A stretch of DNA of 64,000 bases, taken from NCBI RefSeq assembly GCF_030646845.1, contig NZ_JAUSLE010000050.1, positions 53,401 through 117,400 on the forward strand, given 5' to 3'. Of this stretch, positions 27,985-36,143 are shown piece by piece. Both the position numbers and the translations under genes were made by a program. How positions within the stretch are numbered: the stretch's first letter is position 1; each line of letters opens with the position of its first letter. The notes under the pieces were generated by a model, which worked only from the letters and a program-made list of their open reading frames with translations, had not been told where the DNA came from and did no database searches. This DNA comes from Rhodoferax sp. (lineage in GTDB: Bacteria; Pseudomonadota; Gammaproteobacteria; Burkholderiales; Burkholderiaceae_C).

Positions 27985-28977
27985 TTAGGGCGTCACGGTC
28001 ACGCGCCACCAGGTCGCGTTGGCCAGCAGCAGGCAGCCGCCGCCCGCGACCGGGGTGATGCGCTCAACCCGTGCGGGAAGTGGCAGCAGTTCGGCCAGCT
28101 CCTGCCACTGTCCCGGTGCATCCCAACGCAGCGCGTGCAAGGCCCGAAGCTGCATGTCCGGAACAATGATCGTCGGCCGGTGGCCCGGCTGCTCCACGGT
28201 CACGGCCAGTTGCTGCTCCCGCTCGCCCATGCGATGATTGGAAACATCCATTGCCGTGGCATAAGGTTCCAGCCGTGGTGGGCGAAAGTGGTGCAGCGTG
28301 AGGATGCCGCCCACGTGCGGCGTTGTCACGCTGGCAACGTCAAGCCGCCCATCGCCATCAAAATCCGCGACACCCACCGGGTTAAGCCAGCGAAAGGGCG
28401 CGCCAGCATAGGGGCCGCGCGCCACTTCAAGCAACGCCTTGTCGGCTGCCGATTCTGTTGCACCGCCGGGCTGTGACGTGGGACGCAATCCGAACACCAC
28501 CAGGGCAGCGCCGCGAATGGCATCGGATTCCACCAGGATGATCTCGTCGCGACCGTCCCCATCCAGATCGGCAAGCCGTGGCACCCGATCCTCAAACACC
28601 CGGTGCAAGGGCAGGCGGTAGACCACTTCCCGGGGCACGCCCGACGGTGCCGACACCAGCGCATGAAGGCTGGCCGCATGGACGGGTGAGCCGAGCGCCG
28701 TGTGCGGGTAGCGAGCGGTGGGTGAGCCCAGCCACGCCCACAGGACGTCGCGCTGACCGCGCACGGCCTGACTGCTCGGCAAACGCTGTTGCGCAGTTGC
28801 CGGTGGCGCGGTGGACGTCGGTGCCTGGATGCCGCATTGGCTGATGGAGGGCTCCAGCATGAGGCCCATCGCCGAAGAAGCGCCTGCGATCCAAAACTGG
28901 CTGACGCACACCAGGGTTAGTGCCACAGTTTGAGGCAAGCGTGCGAGCTGGTGTTTTCTTTGGTTGGCTGTATTCAC
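27985..28977 (-). CDS. Secreted FG-GAP/VCBS-like repeat protein
   Basis: The 330-residue protein has an N-terminal hydrophobic export segment (about 17-35) and two clear Asp-rich calcium-binding loops of FG-GAP type, ADLDGDGRDEI (about residue 137) and ADFDGDGRLDV (about 200), as in beta-propeller blades. It ends with a beta-strand-rich region. I cannot assign a function; a surface or periplasmic binding protein is likely. It is a single gene with no clear partner. Confidence 0.72.
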   Translation of the reverse strand: MNTANQRKHQLARLPQTVALTLVCVSQFWIAGASSAMGLMLEPSISQCGIQAPTSTAPPATAQQRLPSSQAVRGQRDVLWAWLGSPTARYPHTALGSPVHAASLHALVSAPSGVPREVVYRLPLHRVFEDRVPRLADLDGDGRDEIILVESDAIRGAALVVFGLRPTSQPGGATESAADKALLEVARGPYAGAPFRWLNPVGVADFDGDGRLDVASVTTPHVGGILTLHHFRPPRLEPYATAMDVSNHRMGEREQQLAVTVEQPGHRPTIIVPDMQLRALHALRWDAPGQWQELAELLPLPARVERITPVAGGGCLLLANATWWRVTVTP

Positions 28978-29069
28978 CGGTCTTTGTCGGACCGAAAAGA
29001 TATTTCTTACAGATGCACACCTTTGACTGCCGACCGCACCCCGTCTGTCTGGGCCGACCGGTCCGCGAA

Positions 29070-29783
29070 TCAGCAGCCCAATTGACCAGCCAGTGCCAAA
29101 AAATCCTGCGCGTGCCAGGTGTTGGCGGGGTCGGGGGAGACGTCTTTGGGGTGCGCCGCGCCGAATTCAGCAGGACGTTCAATGTAGGCAGTCTGCAGGC
29201 CGCAGGCACGCGCGGCGGCCAGGTCGTCCTGGTGGGCGGCCACCAGCATCACGTCCGCCGGAGCGACGTCAAACACCCGGGCCACGCCAAGGTAGGTGGC
29301 GGGGTCGGGCTTGTAGGCCCGAAACACCTCGGCCGACAGGATGCAGTCCCACGGCAGGCCGGCGCGCTTGGCCATGTTGGCGAGCAGACCGATGTTGCCG
29401 TTGGAGAGCGTGCAAATCGTGTACCGCGATTTCAGTCGCGTGAGACCGGCCACCACATCGGGCCAGGGGTCCAGCCGGTGCCAGGCTTTGTTCAGCTGCT
29501 GCTTTTGCACTTCTGTCAGGTCGGTCAGGCCAAATTTTTCCAGAATCCCATCCAGGATGAGTCGGTGCAAGTCGTCGATCAGGGTCCAGCCCAGCTCACC
29601 GGACCTCACCCGGCGCATGGCGGGCTGGTAGCCTGCGCGCCAGGCCAGCGCGAACTCGCCGCCGTCCACAGTCGGGCGCAGCGCCTGCACTTCGCGGGCA
29701 ATCCCGGTGTGCCAGTCGACGACCGTGCCGAAGACATCAAAAGCCAGCACTTTGGCGGGATGGGAGGGAGGCGATTCGTTCAT
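29070..29783 (-). CDS. Haloacid dehalogenase, type II
   Basis: The 237-residue HAD enzyme begins NESPPSHPAKVLAFDVFGTV. Asp16 is the nucleophile. LSNGNIGLLANMAKRAGLPWD and EVFRAYKPDPATYLGVA carry the Ser and Lys of motifs II and III, and LVAAHQDDLAAARACGL the acidic motif. This pattern is that of L-2-haloacid dehalogenases, although many family members act on other substrates. Start ATG 29783; a longer frame to 29858 would run into the binding-protein gene. Confidence 0.87.
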   Translation of the reverse strand: MNESPPSHPAKVLAFDVFGTVVDWHTGIAREVQALRPTVDGGEFALAWRAGYQPAMRRVRSGELGWTLIDDLHRLILDGILEKFGLTDLTEVQKQQLNKAWHRLDPWPDVVAGLTRLKSRYTICTLSNGNIGLLANMAKRAGLPWDCILSAEVFRAYKPDPATYLGVARVFDVAPADVMLVAAHQDDLAAARACGLQTAYIERPAEFGAAHPKDVSPDPANTWHAQDFLALAGQLGC

Positions 29784-29835
29784 CTGGTCGACTTGGCAAA
29801 AGGGAACTTGCCGCCCAAATTCCGGGCGGAGAGGT

Positions 29836-30969
29836 TCAGGTGCGAACCCTGCCGTCACCGGTCAGCATGGAGAGTTCCACGAACCTGGAGGCGACATGGT
29901 CGGTCGAGGAAAACTGAACATTGAAGCCGCCGAACGATGTACTTCCAATCGACTCAATGCCCTGAATGAGTCCGTCCCGCGTAACGCCCTTGCTCCCCGC
30001 ACGACGCAGCCCTTCTGTGAACAGCTTTGCGGCCAGATAGCCCTCCATGCTGGAGTAGTTGGCCCGCGCATCTCCCCCCGCCTTTTTGACTGACTCAATA
30101 AACTCGCGGGCAATAGGTTGGGAGGCGTTGTAGGGCGAGGGCATCACCTGCGACACCACGACACCCGCACCCTCTTTACCCAATTCATCAGCCAGGGCCT
30201 GTGTCCCCACAAATGACACGTTGTAGAAGGTGCCGCCATAACCCGACTTGCGCGCCGCGCGAATGAAGGCTGCGCATGCCTTGTAAGCGCCGACTTGAAC
30301 CACTGCGTCAGGTGCGGCCGCCAGGAGCGTTTTGACGGCGCCGTCCACATCGACGGTGTTGCGTTCTACCGTGGCTTGCGCGACCGGTTTGAGGTTGAGT
30401 GCCCCGAGCGCCAGGGTCACGCCATCGAGTCCTGCCTTGCCATAAGCGTCATTTTGGTAGAAGACGGCTATTTTCTTCAGCCCCAGATTGGTCAGCTGCT
30501 TGACGATCAGCGCAGTTTCATCGTTGTAGGAAGCACGCAGGTGAAACACATGTTTGCTGAAGGGCTCGCGCAGCGCCATGGCCCCGGTAAACGGCGCTAT
30601 GAATGGCACTTGCTCCTTCTTCACCAGTGGCAGGGCGGCCAGACTGGTGGGGGTCCCGATGTAGCCGAACAATGCGAACACGCCCTCATCGATCAATTTG
30701 CGCGTGTTGGCAGCGCATCGGTCGGGCTCATAGCCATCGTCCATCTTCCTGATTTCAATGGTCTTGCCGCCAACACCCCCCTGGGCGTTGATCTGGTCAA
30801 ACCAGACCTTGGCACCCTGGTAGAACTGTATTCCCAGTTGGGCTGCCGGACCGGTGAACGCTGCCGATTGGCCCAGAATAATGGTGCTGCCGGTTTGGGC
30901 ACGCGCGGGATTGAAGCCAGCCAGCGCGGATGCGCCAGCAGATATGGAGAATTGTCGACGTGTGATCAT
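29836..30969 (-). CDS. ABC transporter substrate-binding protein, branched-chain amino acid type
   Basis: The 377-residue protein has an N-terminal export signal (ITRRQFSISAGASALAGF, ending ARAQ; the RR suggests possible Tat export) and a periplasmic-binding type 1 fold with ILGQSAAFTGPAAQLGIQFY and the hinge-side FYQNDAYGKAGLDG. It resembles LivJ-like receptors that in this group often bind aromatic or dicarboxylic acids. No permease or ATPase gene is near, so it is an orphan receptor. It lies between a haloacid dehalogenase and a hydrolase on the same strand. Confidence 0.88.
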   Translation of the reverse strand: MITRRQFSISAGASALAGFNPARAQTGSTIILGQSAAFTGPAAQLGIQFYQGAKVWFDQINAQGGVGGKTIEIRKMDDGYEPDRCAANTRKLIDEGVFALFGYIGTPTSLAALPLVKKEQVPFIAPFTGAMALREPFSKHVFHLRASYNDETALIVKQLTNLGLKKIAVFYQNDAYGKAGLDGVTLALGALNLKPVAQATVERNTVDVDGAVKTLLAAAPDAVVQVGAYKACAAFIRAARKSGYGGTFYNVSFVGTQALADELGKEGAGVVVSQVMPSPYNASQPIAREFIESVKKAGGDARANYSSMEGYLAAKLFTEGLRRAGSKGVTRDGLIQGIESIGSTSFGGFNVQFSSTDHVASRFVELSMLTGDGRVRT

Positions 30970-31003
30970 GCGATATTGTCTTTCATTCCCTGAGTCGTTG
31001 GCG

Positions 31004-31828
31004 TCAGGTAGTTGTCATCTTTGTCCGTGCCAGCCAGGCATCCACGCACTGGTTGAAGGCGGCAGGCTGATCCACCATGACCCAATGGCCGGTGTGAAAC
31101 GCCTGCACCGCACAGCCCGGCCGCTGGGCCACCTGCGCCAGCCATTCGGGTGAATGAAACATGAACGGCTTGCGCTCGCCATAGAGGTAGAGCAGGGGGC
31201 AGGCCGGGTCGACCTGCGCTGCGCCACGAAAGCCACCGAGCAGGCCAAACCACTGCATGGCGTAGGGGTAGTTCATCTGCCAGCCTATGCGTGCGGGCTC
31301 GGTGCGGCAGCGCAGGGCGCGTGCCATGCTCCGCGTCATGCGGTTGCCCAGTGCGCCACTGATGGCGCCGCCCAGCTTCCATGCCAAAGCCAGCCAGAAC
31401 TGGTAGGCAAAGACCTGCCATTTGGCGCTGGCGGTGAGCGATTTCAGAAATGCCCTGGCGTTGTGGTCGCCAATGTCCACCGCCACAATGCGCGCCACCC
31501 GCGCCGGATGCCGCATGGCGTACTCGTAGCCGAACATGCAGCCCCAGTCGTGCAGCAGCAGGGTGACCGGCTGGCCCGGACTGATCGCCTCGACGATCTG
31601 GCTGAACAGCGCCGTCATCTGCGCCAGCGAGGTTGCGCGCGCCGGCTGCGCCACGTCAAAGCCCGGCAGGGTGAAGCGCACGCAGCGGTATTGGCTTTGG
31701 AGCGCTGCGACCGTGCCGTCCCACAGGCGGTGGGTATCTGGCCAGCCGTGGATCATCACGATGGTGTGCGGGCCGTCGCCTTCGATGAATACGTCGATGC
31801 CGTCGATGTTTAGTGCGGGAGTGGTCAT
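31004..31828 (-). CDS. Alpha/beta hydrolase
   Basis: The 274-residue protein has MIHGWPDTHRLWDG (oxyanion region) and LLLHDWGCMFGYEYA, where the nucleophile elbow reads HDWGC with Asp in the Ser position. This is the haloalkane dehalogenase / epoxide hydrolase type rather than a serine esterase. The catalytic His is likely in HTGHWVMVDQP. Substrate unknown. Its ATG overlaps the methyltransferase stop by 4 nt. Confidence 0.87.
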   Translation of the reverse strand: MTTPALNIDGIDVFIEGDGPHTIVMIHGWPDTHRLWDGTVAALQSQYRCVRFTLPGFDVAQPARATSLAQMTALFSQIVEAISPGQPVTLLLHDWGCMFGYEYAMRHPARVARIVAVDIGDHNARAFLKSLTASAKWQVFAYQFWLALAWKLGGAISGALGNRMTRSMARALRCRTEPARIGWQMNYPYAMQWFGLLGGFRGAAQVDPACPLLYLYGERKPFMFHSPEWLAQVAQRPGCAVQAFHTGHWVMVDQPAAFNQCVDAWLARTKMTTT

Positions 31829-32451
31829 GGCGTGGCGTGGGCAACGCCCCAGTAGTGGAAGGTCATGGGCCGCGGGCCGGGCAGGTAGCGGGTGTGCAGG
31901 TCAGGCAAGGCAAAGCCCGCCGCCTGCAGCAGGGCGGGAATGTCGCGTCCCAGGTGGCAACCGCCAGAGAACTTGCCCCACAAAGGTTGCAGCCGCTCTT
32001 GCCAGCGCCGCACCGATTCATCGGGCGCGCGGCCATGCTCACAATAAAGCAACTGCCCGCCAGGCGCGAGCACGCGGCGCATTTCAAGCAGGGCGGCCAG
32101 CGGGTCAGGGATGGTGCACAGGGTGTAGGTGATCAGCACCGTGTCAAAGCTCGCGTCGGGCAAGGGAATTTTCTCGGCCGACAGGCCCAGCAGTTCCACG
32201 TCCAGCCCGGCCTGTGCGATGCGCTCGCGGGCCAGCGGGTGCAACTCCAGCGCCGGGTCCAGCGCCGTGATTTTGGTGACGCGGGTCTTGTCGTAATAGC
32301 GCATGTTCAGCCCGGTGCCGATGCCCACCTCCAGCACACGGCCCTGCGCCAGTGGCACGACCAGCTGGCGCTGGCGGCCCACCATCGGCAAGCCGCAGGC
32401 ATAGTCCAGTGCGTGGGGAAGGATGTGGCGGTCGTACCAGGAGCTGCTCAT
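31825..32451 (-). CDS. Class I SAM-dependent methyltransferase
   Basis: The 208-residue protein has the SAM-binding motif I VLEVGIGTGLNMRYY, a following acidic residue in ITALDPALE, and motif IV-like FDTVLITYTLCTI. It belongs to the UbiE/UbiG-like methyltransferases; the substrate is unknown. It overlaps DUF427 upstream and a hydrolase downstream by 4 nt each, so the three are one translation-coupled unit. Confidence 0.87.
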   Translation of the reverse strand: MSSSWYDRHILPHALDYACGLPMVGRQRQLVVPLAQGRVLEVGIGTGLNMRYYDKTRVTKITALDPALELHPLARERIAQAGLDVELLGLSAEKIPLPDASFDTVLITYTLCTIPDPLAALLEMRRVLAPGGQLLYCEHGRAPDESVRRWQERLQPLWGKFSGGCHLGRDIPALLQAAGFALPDLHTRYLPGPRPMTFHYWGVAHATP

Positions 32452-32726
32452 GCCACTTTCACACCGTTCCAGAACGCCACCCGGCCGCGCACCATCTCGG
32501 CTTCGGGCTTGGGATCGGGGTAGTACCAGACGGCGTCGGCGAGCATGTCGCCGTTGACGATCAGCGAGTAATAGCTGGCCTGGCCCTTCCAGGCGCAGGA
32601 GGTCTTGTGATTGCTGAAGGTGGTGAACTCGCGCTTGAGCGCACTCTCCGGAAAGTAGTGATTGCCTTCCACCAATACGGTGTCGTCACTCTCGGCGATG
32701 ACGGTGTCGTTCCAGATGGCTTTCAT
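32448..32726 (-). CDS. DUF427 domain protein
   Basis: The 92-residue protein KAIWNDTVIAESDDTVLVEG, with HYFPESALKREF, SNHKTSCAWKGQASYYSL and AVWYYPDPKPEA, is a full-length DUF427 protein, a small beta fold of unknown function common in bacteria. It is the first gene of the overlapping DUF427-methyltransferase-hydrolase unit. Confidence 0.9.
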   Translation of the reverse strand: MKAIWNDTVIAESDDTVLVEGNHYFPESALKREFTTFSNHKTSCAWKGQASYYSLIVNGDMLADAVWYYPDPKPEAEMVRGRVAFWNGVKVA

Positions 32727-32965
32727 GGGTAGCTTTCAAGGTGAATTGGGTTGGATGTCCCCGTCGATTGTGCGTTCAATGCTTCTAAATAGATAGCAAA
32801 TAGGACTCCAAAACAATCAGGTTCTGATCCAGATTAGCCAAGCCCGGCCGCCGGACAACCTACTGCACTGTTTCCAGTTCGACCGGACCAGGAAAGGGCT
32901 TGCTATTCAACCGCATGGGGCGTATTGTAAAAAGATCGCGCGCGCTCAGCGCGCTGGGGGTCACG

Positions 32966-34003
32966 ATGAAAGCCGCCATTCTTCACGACGTCGGTCAATC
33001 CCTGAGTGTGGAAGAAGTTCCTGTTCCTTCGCCAAAACCCGACGAGGTTCTCATTCAAGTCGAGGCCTGCGGCGTCTGCCACTCCGATCTGCATATCGCC
33101 GACGGGGATCAGCCTATGCTCAAGTCCTTGACGAAACAGCGACTGATCCTGGGGCACGAAGTCGTTGGACGGGTCACGAAGACAGGCGATGCCGTGGATC
33201 ACCTCAAAGTGGGAGACCGGGTCGGTGCGGCTTGGCTGCATGCCAGTTGCGGTGTCTGCGAACAGTGCCTGGAGGGTCTGGAGAACCTGTGTCGCAAGGG
33301 CGTTATCACCGGCGTGATGGTTGATGGCGGGTACGCAGAGTTCATGTGCGCCAGAGCCAGTCATGCGATGCTCATTCCACCATCCCTCAGCTCGGTCGAG
33401 GCCGCTCCCCTGTTCTGTGCAGGCGTCACCGTTTACCGTGCCCTGCATAACGCCGGGGTCGGTTCGGGCAAGCGCGTGGCCGTGGTCGGTGTTGGCGGAC
33501 TCGGACACCTTGCGGTCCAAGTGGCCACAGCCTTTGGAGCCGAGGTCATTGCGTTGGATGTGGATGAAAGCAAACTTGCCTTGGCTCGACAGCTAGGCGC
33601 GTCAATTGCCTTGAACGTGACAGATCCGGAAACTCTCAAGACGATCAGAAAGCTTGGCGGTGTGCACGTGGCCGTCGTCACCTCTGCTGCCAAAGCGGCT
33701 TACGACTCAGCTTTCAAATACTTGCGTCCCGCTGGCACACTTTGCGTTGTAGGCCTGCCAGCCGAGGCACTTGTTTTCTCCGCGTTGTCGATCGTTGGCG
33801 CAGAAGCACGGATTGTGGGGGCGTCTGTTGGCACGCGGGAAGACTTGCGTGCCGTACTGCAACTTGCCGCCGAAGGGAAACTCCGCTGTCACACAGAGGA
33901 GCAACCGTTGGATCAAGTCAATCAGGTTTTTGAACGCATGCGACAAGGTCAAATCAGTGGCCGCGTGGTGTTAACGTGCCAGTCAAAGCATCACAACCAT
34001 TGA
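32966..34003 (+). CDS. Zinc-dependent alcohol dehydrogenase (AdhP-like)
   Basis: The 345-residue medium-chain dehydrogenase has the catalytic-zinc Cys38 in EACGVCHSDLH and His64-Glu65 in LGHEVVG, the structural-zinc set CGVCEQCLEGLENLC and the NAD-binding GVGGLGHLAVQVA, followed by an acidic residue (LDVDES) that favours NAD+. Structure and length match AdhP-type ethanol dehydrogenases. ATG 32966 follows a GGGGG purine run; a longer frame from 32900 is less likely. Confidence 0.92.
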   Translation: MKAAILHDVGQSLSVEEVPVPSPKPDEVLIQVEACGVCHSDLHIADGDQPMLKSLTKQRLILGHEVVGRVTKTGDAVDHLKVGDRVGAAWLHASCGVCEQCLEGLENLCRKGVITGVMVDGGYAEFMCARASHAMLIPPSLSSVEAAPLFCAGVTVYRALHNAGVGSGKRVAVVGVGGLGHLAVQVATAFGAEVIALDVDESKLALARQLGASIALNVTDPETLKTIRKLGGVHVAVVTSAAKAAYDSAFKYLRPAGTLCVVGLPAEALVFSALSIVGAEARIVGASVGTREDLRAVLQLAAEGKLRCHTEEQPLDQVNQVFERMRQGQISGRVVLTCQSKHHNH

Positions 34004-34108
34004 ACTGGCCGATGATCGGTGGTTGTTCAGCTTGATGCACTGATGGCGAGCAATGCGTCTTCCCGTCAGAAGGTGGCCGCCGCGTAGTAGCCCTCCCAGA
34101 CGCAGCCG

Positions 34109-34276
34109 TTAAAGCCGCGTCCACAGCACGACATCGGCTCCCGGTGGCGGTGAACGAAGGTTGACGCCCAGTTCACGTGCCTGCTGTTCCAGTGCCCGGA
34201 AAACTGCAACTGCCGATTCACGGTCCAGCGCGCCGTTCACCAGTCTGGCGTCCACCGCCTTTGGATTTTCTTCACC
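34109..34276 (-). CDS. Possible small protein, 55 residues
   Basis: From GTG at 34276 a frame of 56 codons begins KKIQKAVDARLVNGALDRES and ends ADVVLWTRL. Third positions are G/C-rich, as in neighbouring genes, and the sequence looks like a small soluble helical protein. There is no clear Shine-Dalgarno and no family I recognise, so this may not be a gene. Confidence 0.25.
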   Translation of the reverse strand, partial: GEENPKAVDARLVNGALDRESAVAVFRALEQQARELGVNLRSPPPGADVVLWTRL

Positions 34277-34292
34277 TGTCATGCCGCGAGAA

Positions 34293-34553
34293 TTACCTGA
34301 TTTTCGACAGATGCCCGTTGCCAGCAGCCCTGCGCCGCATGAGATACCGCATCACTAAAGCGCAGCCCAGCACCAGTGCGAACCAGCCGACCAGGGAGGC
34401 GCTGGCCACGATGCCCTGCATGCCCGGCGACTTGATGAAGTAAGGGGAGATCAGCACGGTCAGGCCGATGAGTGCGCACAGAATGCCCTTTTGCAGCAGC
34501 TCGCTGTTTGCTTTATTGCTGCGCTGGCTGGATGGGGTGTTGAGTTTGAACAT
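34293..34553 (-). CDS. Small two-helix membrane protein of unknown function
   Basis: The 86-residue protein from ATG 34553 has a polar N-terminus (FKLNTPSSQRSNKANSELLQ), two transmembrane segments (GILCALIGLTVLISPYFI and SLVGWFALVLGCALVMRYL) and a basic tail (RRRAAG). I recognise no family. It lies 85 bp beyond the sheath gene stop on the same strand. Confidence 0.55.
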   Translation of the reverse strand: MFKLNTPSSQRSNKANSELLQKGILCALIGLTVLISPYFIKSPGMQGIVASASLVGWFALVLGCALVMRYLMRRRAAGNGHLSKIR

Positions 34554-34638
34554 GGGTGTCTCAGGGCAATCGGGCAAATGCACGAGTGGGCGAATAGTAG
34601 CGGTTTGAGGTCACACTGTTTGCAAGCCGCGTCAAGAT

Positions 34639-35856
34639 TCAGGGTTTGCCGCCAGTCGTCATCTGGGCGATCCGCATGATCATGAACTCGGCGGGTTTCA
34701 CCATCGCCACGCCGATCAGGCAGACCAGCCGGCCGTGGTCGATGTCGTCCTGCGTCATGGTCGTGCGGTCGCAACGCACAAAGTATGCTTCCTCCGGTTT
34801 GCTGCCGAGCAGCGCGCCGCTGCGCCACTCGTTGTAGAGAAAGTCGGAAATGGTTGCGCACACGTTGGCCCACAGCGCGCTGCCATTGGGCTCGAACACA
34901 GCCCATTGCGTGCCGCGGTCGATGGACGCACCCAGGTAGTTGAAGTAGCGGCGCACGTTGAGGTATTTCCACTCGGGGTCGTTCGAGACGGTACGGGCGC
35001 CCCACACGCGAAGTCCGCGCCCCCTGAATGCGCGCAGGCAGTTCACGCCCATCGGGTTCAGCAGCTCTTGCTGGGCGGCGTTGATTGCCAGCTCGAAACG
35101 CAGCGCGCCGTGCACGATTTCATTGGCCGGCGCCTTGTGCACGCCGCGTTCGATGTCGCTGCGTGCATAGATGCCGCACACGAATCCCGAAGGCGGCAGC
35201 ACGATTTCCAGCGGCTGCGCGCTGTTGGCCCCCGCCAGTGGATTGGGCGTGATGACCCACGGGTAGTAAAGCGCGGCGCGCGAGGAATCGAGCTCGCTGC
35301 GCAACTCGCGCATCTGCTCTGGTGTCACGTCCGGCGGGGCGTCCAGCACCGCGATGCGGTAGCGCAGCGGCTCGGCCACATGCATGAGCAGCGCGGTCTG
35401 AATCGCGCGGTAGACCGAGCCGTTGCCCAGATCGACGAAGGCCGAATAGCCGGGCGCCGCGACGATGGAGACATCGGCAAGATCCACGAGGACGGACAAC
35501 GCCGCCGCGTACTCGTTCGCGTCCGGCACGGCACCTTCGGCGCTGCCGGTGAAGCCCGTGACCACGCGAACGACATACAGGCGTTGGCCGCCGTTCTCGA
35601 AAAATGCGCGCGCCGCATGGGCGATGTAATTGCGCTGGTGCAGTGCTTTGGTGTCGCTGTCAAACGCGAGGTCGTCGACACCACCGTAGATTCGCTCGTA
35701 GTCGGTGAAGCTCGTCAGTAGTTCCGGGGCAACCCCTACCGGCCCCTTGCTGGTGGGGCCGACGAAGGCACAAGTGCTGGTCGCCACGCCTTCAATGGAC
35801 TTCGGTCGAACGCTGGTTTCCTCCACGTAGACGCCAGGTGCAAGGTATTCAGACAT
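34639..35856 (-). CDS. Contractile phage-tail-like sheath protein, orphan
   Basis: The 405-residue protein is a sheath subunit of the phage tail sheath / extracellular contractile injection system type. The N-terminus SEYLAPGVYVEETSVRPKSI then EGVATSTCAFVGPTSKGP gives the donor strand and first sheath domain. The C-terminus NVRRYFNYLGASIDRGTQW with GRLVCLIGVAMVKPAEF is the highly conserved handshake region. Such subunits polymerise around an inner tube and contract. No tube, baseplate, spike, LysM, ATPase or terminator gene is within reach, so it cannot build a tail alone. The frame is intact and the start is preceded by AGGAGGTGA, a perfect Shine-Dalgarno, which argues against decay. Confidence 0.92.
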   Translation of the reverse strand: MSEYLAPGVYVEETSVRPKSIEGVATSTCAFVGPTSKGPVGVAPELLTSFTDYERIYGGVDDLAFDSDTKALHQRNYIAHAARAFFENGGQRLYVVRVVTGFTGSAEGAVPDANEYAAALSVLVDLADVSIVAAPGYSAFVDLGNGSVYRAIQTALLMHVAEPLRYRIAVLDAPPDVTPEQMRELRSELDSSRAALYYPWVITPNPLAGANSAQPLEIVLPPSGFVCGIYARSDIERGVHKAPANEIVHGALRFELAINAAQQELLNPMGVNCLRAFRGRGLRVWGARTVSNDPEWKYLNVRRYFNYLGASIDRGTQWAVFEPNGSALWANVCATISDFLYNEWRSGALLGSKPEEAYFVRCDRTTMTQDDIDHGRLVCLIGVAMVKPAEFMIMRIAQMTTGGKP

Positions 35857-36143
35857 GGTTCACCTCCTCGGACTGGGCCTCTACAGAAATGGCCTGTTTG
35901 AAATTTTATAGCGCTAGAGCGATTGCAGGTGAAGAAAGCCCATGGCGTGAATGCCTGACGACTTTGTCACTGCTGTTGCCGGCGCTGTGTGCAGTAGCGA
36001 ACAGACGGGGGCGATCGAAAGACGGATAACCGGATCAGCAACGAAGGGCCTCAGCGCCGGTTGATTCGAGTTTGCCCTAGAAACAACCAGAGTGAGATTC
36101 GCCCGCTGCGTATCCGACGGGCTCAATTGACGAGGAAGAATAA

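Noticed and set aside
27940..28004. GCGTGACCG/CGGTCACGC inverted repeat between convergent genes
   Set aside because: The arms are 47 bp apart and the right arm lies in coding sequence, so a functional hairpin is unlikely.
29812..29830. CCGCCC/GGGCGG hairpin after the solute-binding protein gene as a terminator
   Set aside because: The stem has only 6 bp and the nearest T-run is too far away.
32780..32810. GCTTCTAAATAGATAGCAAAT as another copy of the dispersed repeat
   Set aside because: Only the TAGCAA arm and the spacing resemble the repeat; the left arm and the GTGGAATATGCGC half are absent and it is not at a gene end.
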